The notes: generated by a model not told the origin, from the sequence alone. A stretch of DNA of 64,000 bases from an uncultured Pelagibacteraceae bacterium (GCA_902552805.1 CACDIC010000006.1:1-64000), one strand, 5' to 3'; shown: positions 27,554-36,425, counted from the stretch's first letter. Numbers and translations: made by a program.

Positions 27554-27853
27554 TTATTCCAAATTTAATATTTGTTCTAATTTTGCCATCATAATTACCT
27601 TTAAAACAGATTTACTAACTTCTTTGATAATTACTTTTGTATTTTTCTCTAAAGCTTTTTGGTGACTCTCAATTAAAACTGATATTCCAGAGGAGTCCAT
27701 ATATTGCACATTGCTTAAATTTAAATGAACTTCTTTACCAGTTTCAATGTGTGGAAAAATTACTTCTTTTGCTTTTTCAGTAACATCCATATCGATTTCA
27801 CCATCAAGATGAATCGTTGCTACATTTCCTTCTTCGGTTACTTTGTAACTCAT
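27554..27853 (-). CDS. STAS-domain anti-sigma factor antagonist (RsbV-like), copy 1
   Basis: The 99-residue protein is a lone STAS domain with the phosphoacceptor motif MDSSGISVLIES near residue 51. In RsbV/SpoIIAA this Ser is phosphorylated by the kinase and released by PP2C phosphatases. It overlaps the next STAS gene upstream by 4 bases, and the two paralogs share the DSSGISVLIES core. It probably carries the signal from the three phosphatases in this window. Confidence 0.88.
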   Translation of the reverse strand: MSYKVTEEGNVATIHLDGEIDMDVTEKAKEVIFPHIETGKEVHLNLSNVQYMDSSGISVLIESHQKALEKNTKVIIKEVSKSVLKVIMMAKLEQILNLE

Positions 27854-28134
27854 AAAAATTTCCTCGCCATTGCTAAAACTTTTTCAACTGGTTTACTTAC
27901 TTCTACTAACTCAAATTTTGTATTTTTTTTTTCTGACAACTTCTTACTTTCAATTAAAACTGATATTCCTGATGAATCCATATATTCAACTTTACTTAAA
28001 TTCAGGTGAACTTCATGGCCTGCTTCAATAAGAGGTAGTATTGTCTGTCTAGCTTTATCTGCTACATCCATATCTATTTCACCATTTAGGTGAACTACTC
28101 TTTTTGTATCAATTTCTTCTACTTTATATGTCAT
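27850..28134 (-). CDS. STAS-domain anti-sigma factor antagonist (RsbV-like), copy 2
   Basis: The 94-residue STAS protein has the same MDSSGISVLIES phosphoacceptor motif and an EIDMDV N-terminal strand as its neighbour. It is the first gene of the minus-strand unit STAS-STAS-RsbW. Tandem paralogs suggest either dosage or separate inputs from different phosphatases. A 15-bp palindrome sits 14 bases upstream of its ATG. The divergent pilA gene begins 149 bases away, so both share one intergenic regulatory region. Confidence 0.88.
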   Translation of the reverse strand: MTYKVEEIDTKRVVHLNGEIDMDVADKARQTILPLIEAGHEVHLNLSKVEYMDSSGISVLIESKKLSEKKNTKFELVEVSKPVEKVLAMARKFL

Positions 28135-28147
28135 AAATTATTAAATT

Positions 28148-28162
28148 TGCTCATTATGAGCA
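28148..28162. promoter_or_regulatory. 15-bp palindrome between the STAS unit and pilA
   Basis: TGCTCATTATGAGCA is a perfect inverted repeat with a single central base. It lies in the divergent intergenic region, close to the STAS start, and could be an operator. I see no second copy nearby. Confidence 0.35.
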
Positions 28163-28283
28163 GATATCTTTTATTTTCCACAAAAAAAAACACAAAAAAT
28201 GTGTGTTATATATATTTACATATCATTAAAAAATATTTAAAAATCGTATTATTAAATTAATTTAATTAATATAAAGAGGAGCC

Positions 28284-28811
28284 ATGAAAAATAACAAGGG
28301 TTTTACACTAATCGAATTACTAGTTGTAGTTGCGATTATAGGAATTTTAGCAGCTGTAGGAACTGTTGCATACCAAGGGTACACGGAGGGTGCAAAAAAA
28401 TCTACCTCTAAATCAAATCACGCTTCAGTGGTTAAATATATTGTAGCCGAAGATCAGAAATGTAGCGTTGGTGCAGATAAAGTTTTTGGAGTTGAAGTTG
28501 ATGATGAAAATGAGTCAGTCGTAGGAACTTCATTTAAATGTAAACAGAGAGATGCAGAAGATGTTATAGATGCTGCAATAGCTGCCTTAGTAGAGTTTAA
28601 AAATCCGTATGATAATGACTCAGTTGCAGTTATCGAAGGAACAGCACAAACTAAAGCGGCAGCAAAGACAGCGGCAAAGACAGATGATGAAGAGGGAAAA
28701 ACTTATGTATCAGCCGTTGATGACACAGTTTTTGTTTACACTTGTCATACGAAAGAGTGTTCAGCTTCTGATGACAATGTAGTTGTAAACGAATTGAATG
28801 TTGCAGAATAA
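28284..28811 (+). CDS. pilA: Major type IV pilin PilA
   Basis: The 175-residue prepilin has a short leader MKNNKG and the mature helix FTLIELLVVVAIIGILAAVG with Glu at position 5. The Shine-Dalgarno AGAGGAG, eight bases before the ATG, is one of the best in the window, consistent with high expression. Four cysteines (C59, C86, and two in the YTCHTKEC segment) can form disulfides. A 15/12-bp partial tandem repeat (28656-28682) encodes an Ala/Lys-rich stretch before the C-terminus. PilA is assembled into the pilus fibre. Confidence 0.92.
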   Translation: MKNNKGFTLIELLVVVAIIGILAAVGTVAYQGYTEGAKKSTSKSNHASVVKYIVAEDQKCSVGADKVFGVEVDDENESVVGTSFKCKQRDAEDVIDAAIAALVEFKNPYDNDSVAVIEGTAQTKAAAKTAAKTDDEEGKTYVSAVDDTVFVYTCHTKECSASDDNVVVNELNVAE

Positions 28812-28831
28812 TTTGTTTTAAATTTTATAAT

Positions 28832-29284
28832 ATGATCACCAAAAGCTCAGGATTTAGTTTGCTTGAGCTTGTGGTGGTTGTAGCTATTATAGGAATTCTT
28901 TCAGCAACATCGATAGCTCTTTATTCAGGTTACATAACAAGTGCTAAAAGAAGTGCAGCCAAAAACCTCATAGCACAGGTAGCTTTAGCTCAATCCGAAC
29001 AATATGCTAATTCTGGAACTTACTTTAAAACAGGTTCTGATGAAGTATGTACTCCCGCTGATCCTGGTGGCACTGATGGCGAAAGTGAAATTGTTGATAT
29101 TGAAGTAGCCTTATTTGATGGCGAAAGAACAATACCTAGAGACGGCAATTTTGGATATTGTATTGGAGGAACTGACTCAGCTAATTTTCTTGCAGTTGCT
29201 CAAGAGTTTAAAGGTGGAAATTCAACTGGGTGTAGTTTTGCGATTAGGAAAAGAGGTGGTGTCCAACCATCTGAAGATTGTTAA
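28832..29284 (+). CDS. Second type IV pilin, PilE/PilA-like
   Basis: The 150-residue prepilin has leader MITKSSG and mature FSLLELVVVVAIIGILSATS with Glu at position 5, closely related to PilA in its N-terminus. The C-terminal half has a GYCIGG...GCSF...EDC cysteine pattern resembling PilE-type minor pilins. It begins 20 bases after pilA, so the two are probably co-expressed. It may be a minor pilin, an alternative major subunit, or a DNA-binding pilin; sequence alone does not decide. Confidence 0.88.
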   Translation: MITKSSGFSLLELVVVVAIIGILSATSIALYSGYITSAKRSAAKNLIAQVALAQSEQYANSGTYFKTGSDEVCTPADPGGTDGESEIVDIEVALFDGERTIPRDGNFGYCIGGTDSANFLAVAQEFKGGNSTGCSFAIRKRGGVQPSEDC

Positions 29285-29370
29285 TAAAATAACAATAAAT
29301 TATCAAAAAAAATCATTTTGAGCAGTTTACTAATTGCTAGTTGAAATTGTTTTGTTAGGTAATTAAAATC

Positions 29371-31533
29371 ATGAATAATGATATGGCTCAAGAAGTAATA
29401 GATATTTTAACAAGTAATATCGACACCTTATGGGTGATTGATTGTGCGATTTTAGTTTTCATCATGCAAGCAGGTTTTATGTGTATGGAAACAGGTTTAT
29501 CCAGACACAAAAATAGCATTAACGTTGCATTAAAGAATGCGGCAGACTTTGGTGTTTCGGTTGTTATCTTTTGGATTTTTGGTTTTGGTTTGATGTTTGG
29601 CACTTCTTACAATGGATTTTTTGGTACCGATTTATTTTTCTTTAAAACAGATAAGGCGGAGTACATGACTTACTTTGTCTTTCAAGCAATGTTTGTTGCA
29701 ACAGCGGCAACAATTATTTCGGGCGCAGTAGCAGAGAGAATGAAATTTAATGGTTATTTAATCATGACAGTTTTGGCGACTGGAATAATTTATCCAATTG
29801 TTGGTCATTGGGCTTGGTCTTCAAGTTATCTTTCAAAGTATGATCCTGTTGATCAACTCTTAGCAATAACAGGCACAGTTAAAACGACTGGTTGGTTATC
29901 TGATTTAGGTTTTGTTGATTTTGCTGGAAGCACTATTGTTCACTCCGTGGGTGGTTGGATTGCTTTAGCAGCAGTCATTATTTTAGGTCCAAGAATTGGT
30001 AAGTATTCAGATGCTAATAAAGGAAAGTTTACTGGCTCAAGTTTTCCTTTAGCAGTGTTAGGAACACTTATACTGTGGTTTGGTTGGTTTGGTTTTAATG
30101 GCGGAAGCAATGGTGCTATGGATGAGTCTGTTCCATTAATTTTAATCAATACCTTTTTAGCGGCAGCTTTTGGTTTGTTAACTGGATTAGGCGCTTCCTA
30201 CTTAAGATTTAAGAAACCAGATCCATTTTATATTATTTTAGGCCCACTAGCGGGTTTAGTTGCAATTACCGCTGGATGTAATTCAATGACTTCAGTTACT
30301 TCAATTTTTGTTGGAATTGCCGGTGCGATTATTGCAATTATAGTTAACGAAGTATTAAATAAATTTGAAATTGATGATGTTGTTGGAGCGGTACCTGTTC
30401 ACTTGGCTGCGGGAGTTTGGGGGACACTAGCAGTTGGTTTATTTAGTGATCTAAGTATTTTAGATACTGGCCTTGATAGATTTTCTCAAATTAAAATTCA
30501 ATTAATTGGTATCATTTCGATTGGTGCATTTACATTTATATTTTCATTTATAATTTTAAGTCTTTTTAACAAATTTTATCCATTAAGAGTAAGCCCCGTT
30601 CAAGAAGAATTAGGTTTAAATATTGCAGAACATAATGCTGTCTCTATTGAGCATGATTTAATTTCTATTTTAGATAAACAATCAGAGTCTGGTGATCTTA
30701 AAATTAGAGGTCCTCAAGATCCTTTTACAGCAGGGGGCGTGATTGGTCTTTATTATAATAAACTTATGAGCAAACTTGAGACTAGTGAAGATGAAAAGAA
30801 TAAATGGCGTGAGAGAATTTCAAAAGAAGTTAAACTTGCAGTTAAAGTTCAAGAAAACTTTTTACCAAAAAGAAATTTAAAAAATTATCCTGTTCATGGA
30901 ATTAATATTGCAGCAAGAGAAGTATCAGGTGATTTTTTCAGTTTTTATCCTCACAACGATAGCATTTATTTTATAATTGCAGATGTCGCTGGTAAGGGAA
31001 TTCATGCAGGTATGGTAATGGCTAAGGCATCGACTTTGTTTGAAGTTTTAGCTCAATCAAAAGTAGATCCAGATGAAATGGTTTTTCATATGAACAATGA
31101 TTTAAATAATACTAAAACTGCTGGTATGTTTGTAACCTCAATCGTTGGTGAGTATAATTTAATTACAGATGAAATCAGATGGGTGAATGCTGGTCATCAA
31201 CCTGCAATTTTAAGAAACGGACAAGGTAAATACGATCAGTTTGAAAGTTCAGCTCCTCCATTAGGTGTGATTAAACAAAAAGATAAAAGTATTTATAATA
31301 TTCATAAAACAAAATTAAATGGTTCAAGGTTTTATGCTTTTACGGATGGTTTATCAGAAAGTTTAAATGACAATGGAGAAGAAATTGGAATTGAGGGTTC
31401 TATTGGTATCATCGAGCAAAATTATAATAAAGATACGATTAAACAATTAGATAGTATTACTCAATCTGTAATAGGGACGAGCCAAAATAAAAAATTATCT
31501 GATGACTTAACTTTAATAAGTATTGGAAAATAA
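29371..31533 (+). CDS. Ammonium transporter fused to a PP2C/SpoIIE phosphatase
   Basis: The 720-residue protein has a full Amt channel at about 1-410, with eleven or so transmembrane helices and the pore histidines H191 (STIVHSVGG) and H344 (VPVHLAAG). A linker of about 80 residues containing predicted coiled coil leads to a PP2C/SpoIIE domain at about 495-720 with all metal-binding acidic residues: VSGDF, IADVAGKG, TDGLSE and SDDLTL. Amt transports or senses ammonium; the attached phosphatase should dephosphorylate a STAS protein. This makes it a candidate ammonium sensor of the partner switch encoded by 27116-28134. There is no glnK nearby. Confidence 0.92.
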   Translation: MNNDMAQEVIDILTSNIDTLWVIDCAILVFIMQAGFMCMETGLSRHKNSINVALKNAADFGVSVVIFWIFGFGLMFGTSYNGFFGTDLFFFKTDKAEYMTYFVFQAMFVATAATIISGAVAERMKFNGYLIMTVLATGIIYPIVGHWAWSSSYLSKYDPVDQLLAITGTVKTTGWLSDLGFVDFAGSTIVHSVGGWIALAAVIILGPRIGKYSDANKGKFTGSSFPLAVLGTLILWFGWFGFNGGSNGAMDESVPLILINTFLAAAFGLLTGLGASYLRFKKPDPFYIILGPLAGLVAITAGCNSMTSVTSIFVGIAGAIIAIIVNEVLNKFEIDDVVGAVPVHLAAGVWGTLAVGLFSDLSILDTGLDRFSQIKIQLIGIISIGAFTFIFSFIILSLFNKFYPLRVSPVQEELGLNIAEHNAVSIEHDLISILDKQSESGDLKIRGPQDPFTAGGVIGLYYNKLMSKLETSEDEKNKWRERISKEVKLAVKVQENFLPKRNLKNYPVHGINIAAREVSGDFFSFYPHNDSIYFIIADVAGKGIHAGMVMAKASTLFEVLAQSKVDPDEMVFHMNNDLNNTKTAGMFVTSIVGEYNLITDEIRWVNAGHQPAILRNGQGKYDQFESSAPPLGVIKQKDKSIYNIHKTKLNGSRFYAFTDGLSESLNDNGEEIGIEGSIGIIEQNYNKDTIKQLDSITQSVIGTSQNKKLSDDLTLISIGK

Positions 31534-31593
31534 GAGTAATTTTAAAAATTAATTAATTGAAAAAAATAATAGACTTAATATCTTTTCATTTTT

Positions 31594-32898
31594 ATGTTTT
31601 TGTATTTCGTAAGATTTAAATTATTTTTGATATCAATAATTTTATTGATTTCAACATCCGCTTTTTCGTCAGAAAAAAATATTACTTATATGCAAATCTT
31701 ACAGGATCCTAATAACTTAGATTTAAATTTGAAGTATGCACAACAACAAGGAAAAGTTGGTAACTTTAAACAAACAATCTCAACACTTGAGAGATTGAAT
31801 ATGCTTTATCCAGATAATGTTGAAATAAAATTATATTTGTTATCTGTTTTAGTTCAAGTTGACTCACCGGAAAAAGCTAACACTATTATTGAAGACATGA
31901 AATTAAGAAGAGATCTATCAGCGGAGGATTTAGAAACTTTACAAGAAATTGAAGAAGAATTAAAAGATCGTGAACCAAGCTTGTGGAATTTAACAGCAGA
32001 TGTTGGTTTTGGTGCAACGTTTTCTAATAACGTAAATAGTGTTTCTAAAACTAGATTGAAATATGATGAAGGTTCGATTTCAGCTTTTACATCACCAAAA
32101 CATGATAGAACTGAAAGTGCCTCTATTGGTATTACAGCGACAAGACCTATAGGTGAAGAGTCGTCATTACTATTAAATTTTGGACATACAACATCAAATC
32201 AATATCAAGAGGCAGATGATGATTTCCAAAGTTATGGTTTAACCATAGGATTGGATACTACTTTGGGTAATCAAAGTTTAAGTCCCTATATAATTATGAG
32301 TAAAACTGATGCACAACATGATGCAGATAGTTTTTCATTGATGCTTGGAATAGGAGGTTTTTTTACAGCAGGTGAAAGACATTCCTTCAGTTATGGTTAT
32401 TCATACACAGACTCAAAAGCAAATGAAAATATGTCAGACTTAACAGCGGAAGATACCAATGCAATTGGACATAGTTATACTTTTGGTTATGATTTAATTC
32501 TCACTCCAATAATTTCGAGCTCACTTAGTTTAGGTTATAGCGATAGTGATGCAAAAGTTGATGCTGGGAATGATTATGAAACTTATGAATTTGGTATTGG
32601 ATTAAACTTTGCATTCCCATGGGCTTATATTGCATGGAGTGCATCAACTAGTTTCAACGATTATAAAGTTGTAGACTCTTCTGTAGACTCTACCAAGTTG
32701 AGATCCGATCATGCAACAACAACAGACTTAATGATTACAAAAGCGATAGGAGATATTTTTCCAATAATTGATCCAAACAGATCGTTGTTTATCAACCTGT
32801 CTTACGAAAAAACTTTCTCTGAGGCTAATATAATGAACTATGATTATTTAGCTGATTCCTTCGCATTAAGTTTTTCTAAAGGTTTGAAGCTCAATTAA
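31594..32898 (+). CDS. TPR-containing outer-membrane beta-barrel protein
   Basis: The 434-residue protein has an N-terminal signal sequence (to about residue 25), an alpha-helical TPR-like region at about 30-125 (DLNLKYAQQQGKVGNFKQTI), and a C-terminal region of alternating short hydrophobic/aromatic strands (about 135-434) like an outer-membrane barrel. The organisation resembles surface-lipoprotein assembly modifiers and related TPR-barrel proteins. The following two genes encode FecR and CHASE2 proteins, suggesting a shared envelope unit. Function is not certain. Confidence 0.65.
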   Translation: MFLYFVRFKLFLISIILLISTSAFSSEKNITYMQILQDPNNLDLNLKYAQQQGKVGNFKQTISTLERLNMLYPDNVEIKLYLLSVLVQVDSPEKANTIIEDMKLRRDLSAEDLETLQEIEEELKDREPSLWNLTADVGFGATFSNNVNSVSKTRLKYDEGSISAFTSPKHDRTESASIGITATRPIGEESSLLLNFGHTTSNQYQEADDDFQSYGLTIGLDTTLGNQSLSPYIIMSKTDAQHDADSFSLMLGIGGFFTAGERHSFSYGYSYTDSKANENMSDLTAEDTNAIGHSYTFGYDLILTPIISSSLSLGYSDSDAKVDAGNDYETYEFGIGLNFAFPWAYIAWSASTSFNDYKVVDSSVDSTKLRSDHATTTDLMITKAIGDIFPIIDPNRSLFINLSYEKTFSEANIMNYDYLADSFALSFSKGLKLN

Positions 32899-32997
32899 TT
32901 AAATTTTTTTAAAAATTCCCTTATAAATTGCTTTTTTTGACGTTCAATTTGAGCTTTTAAAGTTTATTTTTTTTTTATTTTTGTTAGTTTTACGTAG

Positions 32998-34251
32998 ATG
33001 AAAAAATTATTGTCAGTTGTTACAGGTCTAATTTTCATGATCAGCACAAGTGTTTTTGCTGAGGAGAAATTAACCATTGAAAAACAATTAGTAGGGATTG
33101 TTGGTGCAATTTCGGGAACTGTTAAAACTGAAACAAGAGAATTAAAAGCTGGTGACAAAATTTATTTAAATGAAACAATAGTTGCTGGTGAAGGATCCGG
33201 AACACAAATTTTACTATTAGACCAATCAACATTTACAATAGGTGAAGACTCTGAAGTTGTGATGGATACATTTATATTTGATCCTGCAACAAATGATGGA
33301 AAAATAGTTGCAAGTGTTAAACAAGGAAGTTTAAAAGTTATTTCTGGTTTAATTAGTAAAAAAAATCCTGATAGTTTAACTGTAGAAGTTCCAGAAGGAA
33401 CACTTGGATCACGAGGAACAGAATTTCAAACTATTGTATCAAAAGGTAAAACTGACACTTTATTAATTGGTCCAGGAAAAAATAATACTTTAGGAATGAG
33501 ACCAGGGGCAGTTCTAGTTGGAAATAACTTAGGTTCAACTTTACTTGATAATCCATACAGCATGGCGTCAATGACGAAAGGTAAAGCACCTGGACAAGCC
33601 AAAAAAATTACTAAAAACCAGTTAAAGAAATTTAATAAAAAGATGAAAGCTTTAAGAGTTGCTAAGCTCTCACCTGAGGAAAAGAAGGGCAAGAGAAAAC
33701 AAATGAAAAAGCAACTAAGAAAAGAGCTTAAGTCTATGGGTTTTGAAAAAGAAGAAATTAAATCAATCATTAAAGAAAATATTCAAAAAGATAAAGAGAA
33801 GAAAGTAGCTATCAAAAAAGAGAGAGCTGAGAAGAAAAAAGCCAAAAAGAAAAAAGCTAAAGCAGAAAAGAAAAAGAATAAAAAGAAAAAAGCTAAAAAA
33901 GTAGATAAGAAAAAAGGTAAAAAGAAAAAAGCTACTAAAAAAGGTTCTAAAAAGAAAAAAGCAGTTAAGAAAAAAGAGGGTAAAAAGAAAAAAGCTACTA
34001 AGAAAAAAGCTACTAAGAAAAAAGCTGTGAAGAAAAAACCTGCTAAAAAGAAAAAAGCAGTGAAGAAAAAACCTGCTAAAAAGAAAAAGAAAGCAGTTAA
34101 GAAAAAAGTTAAGAAGAAAAAGAAAGTAGTTAAAAAGAAAAAACCTAAAAAGAAGATTAAGAAAAAAGTAGCGAAAAAAAGAAAAATCGTTAAAAAGAAA
34201 AGAGCAGCTAAAAAGAAAAAAGCTAAGAAGAAAAGAAGAAAAAAGAAGTAA
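32998..34251 (+). CDS. Exported FecR-domain protein with long lysine-rich tail
   Basis: The 417-residue protein has a signal peptide (MKKLLSVV to about residue 22), a FecR domain at about 30-170 with GTVKTETRELKAGDKIYLNE and PEGTLGSRGTEFQT motifs, then from about 195 a tail that is mostly Lys, Ala and Glu. From about residue 270 the tail is dominated by KKK and AKK repeats, resembling histone H1-like tails. FecR domains outside iron regulation often accompany CHASE2 proteins; a CHASE2 phosphatase is the next gene. The tail at the DNA level contains near-repeats of about 33 bases (around 34020-34090), so it may vary in length. Confidence 0.82.
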   Translation: MKKLLSVVTGLIFMISTSVFAEEKLTIEKQLVGIVGAISGTVKTETRELKAGDKIYLNETIVAGEGSGTQILLLDQSTFTIGEDSEVVMDTFIFDPATNDGKIVASVKQGSLKVISGLISKKNPDSLTVEVPEGTLGSRGTEFQTIVSKGKTDTLLIGPGKNNTLGMRPGAVLVGNNLGSTLLDNPYSMASMTKGKAPGQAKKITKNQLKKFNKKMKALRVAKLSPEEKKGKRKQMKKQLRKELKSMGFEKEEIKSIIKENIQKDKEKKVAIKKERAEKKKAKKKKAKAEKKKNKKKKAKKVDKKKGKKKKATKKGSKKKKAVKKKEGKKKKATKKKATKKKAVKKKPAKKKKAVKKKPAKKKKKAVKKKVKKKKKVVKKKKPKKKIKKKVAKKRKIVKKKRAAKKKKAKKKRRKKK

Positions 34252-34310
34252 TTAAGTAGTTCTTAATAAGTTTCATTTACATTGCTTAAATTAGATATAA
34301 ATTTCACTTT

Positions 34311-36362
34311 GTGGAAGCTTTTGTACAAAAAAATCTAAATTATTTTGTCTTCTTAATTGTACTTACCTTATTAATTTTTCTAAAAATTTTAAATCCAGCA
34401 TTTATTAAGTCAGTTTCTTATTTAAGTTTTGACTTGTATCAAAAGATATTTGCTGAAGAAAAAGATAGTGAAGTAGTTATCATTGATATTGATGAACAAA
34501 GCCTTGGTAAGTTTGGGCAATTTCCGTGGAACAGAACAGTGTTTGCAAAAATTTTAGATCAACTAAATACTTCAAATCCAAAAGCAATTGGGTTTGATAT
34601 ATTTTTCACTGAAAAAGATAAACAGTCACCTGATGAAATTATTAAATCATATAACTTAATTCCTTCAGATGTTTCTGAATTACAAAATCTAAAAGGTCCA
34701 GATGATTTATTTGCTGAAAAACTAAAAGAGTCAAAATCAATTATTGCGGTGTTAGGTAGTAATGTACCTTCACATACTAACTATAATCGAAAAGCAAAAG
34801 CACGATTTCTTTCTAAAGGAGGAAAGCCAGAGGAATTTACTTATGCCTATCCTTATTCAATAGGTTCATTAGAAAAATTAGAAAAAAATGTTCAAGGTTT
34901 AGGATCCATTTCATTTTTAGATCAGCTCGATGGTATTATTAGATCTCTTCCTTTAATTGTTCAGTTTAATAAAAAGATATATCCAACAATGGGCTTAGAA
35001 ATGGTTCGAGTTGGATCAAAACAAAAAAATATTTACGTCGAATTAAATGAGGTGGGTGTTCAAAGAATAAGTGCAAGACCTTATAAAGTAGAGTCTGATC
35101 CTAACGGTATTATTTGGATTAAATATAAAAAATCACAAAAGAAACAATATATCTCAGCTGGCGATGTTTACGATGGCAATTTTGAAAAAAGTTTTTTTGA
35201 AAATAAGTATGTTTTAATTGGTGCATCGGCACAAGGTTTATTCGATTTAGTTAAAACACCACTCGGTGTTACCATTCCCGGAGTAGAGGTTCATGCAAAT
35301 GTTATTGAAAATATTTTAGATCAATCATATTTAATTAGAAATCCAAACACTTACATCTTTGAATTGATATTTTCTATTATCATTGCTCTTTTAACTTTTA
35401 TTTTATCGCAAAAAATTAAACCGAAATATAGTTTATCAATCTTCTTTGGTAACATTTTAGCAATTATTATTATTGGTTTTTCTATTTATAAATTTAGATC
35501 AGAGTTAGTAGATTTTAGTTATCCAATTTTCATTGTCACAATAACATTTTTAACAGGGCTTTATTTTAGGTTTATTGAGGAAAATAAAATGGCTTTAGCT
35601 AACTTACAAAAAGAGGCTAAACTTTTAAAAGAACGTGAACTAGCAGCGGGAGTTCAAAAAAGCTTATTTCCTGATATTTCAAAGTTTGAAAACTTTATTT
35701 TTGCCAAAAACGTTCCAGCTAGAGATGTCTCAGGAGATTATTTTGATGTTGTTAGATCAACACCTGAAGAATATTTCTTCACCTTAGCTGATGTATCTGG
35801 CAAAGGGGTTAAAGCTGGAATGTATATGGCAAAAGCATCCTCAATTTTTAGAACACTTACTAATTTAAAATTTCCTTTAGAAAAAGTTGTCTTTGGTGTC
35901 AACAATGAATTGGTAGAAGCAAAGTTTAAAGGAATGTTTGTTACTGCTGTTTTTGGTAAATTAAATATCAAAACAGGGGAGCTGGTTTTCATTAATGCAG
36001 GTCACGAAAGTATTCTTACTTTTGATGAAAATAAAAATTATGAATATATCAAATCCGAAATGCCACCCATTGGCATTGTAAAATATTTCACCGAGTCGAT
36101 GGTAAAATCAAATACTATTAATCTTAAAGATAAAACTTTTGTAGTTTATACGGATGGAGTAACCGAAGGGTATATGAAAAATGGTGAAGAGCTAGGAGCT
36201 GAAGGGGTACAAAAAATTATAAACGAAATGTCACAGGTCACACCAAAGTCTATCGTTGAAGCTATCGAAAAAGAGCTTAACTGGGGTGCAGAAAAGTTAA
36301 GGGATGACATCACTTGTATGGCAATAAACATTAATAATACAGAGCTGATAAAGAAGAAATAA
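34311..36362 (+). CDS. CHASE2-domain PP2C/SpoIIE-type phosphatase
   Basis: The 683-residue protein begins with GTG, has one transmembrane helix (about 11-28), a periplasmic CHASE2 domain (about 45-345, with VVIIDIDEQSLGKFGQFPWNR), three transmembrane segments (about 345-415), a coiled coil, and a PP2C/SpoIIE domain at about 445-683. All acidic catalytic residues are present in VSGDYF, LADVSGKG, TDGVTE and RDDIT. CHASE2 senses extracytoplasmic signals; the phosphatase should act on STAS antagonists. It follows the FecR gene by 59 bases. Confidence 0.9.
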   Translation: MEAFVQKNLNYFVFLIVLTLLIFLKILNPAFIKSVSYLSFDLYQKIFAEEKDSEVVIIDIDEQSLGKFGQFPWNRTVFAKILDQLNTSNPKAIGFDIFFTEKDKQSPDEIIKSYNLIPSDVSELQNLKGPDDLFAEKLKESKSIIAVLGSNVPSHTNYNRKAKARFLSKGGKPEEFTYAYPYSIGSLEKLEKNVQGLGSISFLDQLDGIIRSLPLIVQFNKKIYPTMGLEMVRVGSKQKNIYVELNEVGVQRISARPYKVESDPNGIIWIKYKKSQKKQYISAGDVYDGNFEKSFFENKYVLIGASAQGLFDLVKTPLGVTIPGVEVHANVIENILDQSYLIRNPNTYIFELIFSIIIALLTFILSQKIKPKYSLSIFFGNILAIIIIGFSIYKFRSELVDFSYPIFIVTITFLTGLYFRFIEENKMALANLQKEAKLLKERELAAGVQKSLFPDISKFENFIFAKNVPARDVSGDYFDVVRSTPEEYFFTLADVSGKGVKAGMYMAKASSIFRTLTNLKFPLEKVVFGVNNELVEAKFKGMFVTAVFGKLNIKTGELVFINAGHESILTFDENKNYEYIKSEMPPIGIVKYFTESMVKSNTINLKDKTFVVYTDGVTEGYMKNGEELGAEGVQKIINEMSQVTPKSIVEAIEKELNWGAEKLRDDITCMAININNTELIKKK

Positions 36363-36425
36363 TTTGAAACCCAAATTGAATAAATTGGTTGTTTAATATT
36401 TTTCAATTTTATGTAGATTGCAGCT

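Noticed and set aside
33426-33770. Minus-strand frame of 114 codons antisense to the FecR gene
   Set aside because: It lies wholly within a clear FecR/Lys-rich coding region and its composition follows the complement of Lys codons; no ribosome site or family match.
36369-36410. Weak AAATTGAA/TTCAATTT inverted repeat downstream of the CHASE2 gene
   Set aside because: The stem is AT-only with a loop over 20 bases and no proper T-run; chance is likely in such AT-rich sequence.
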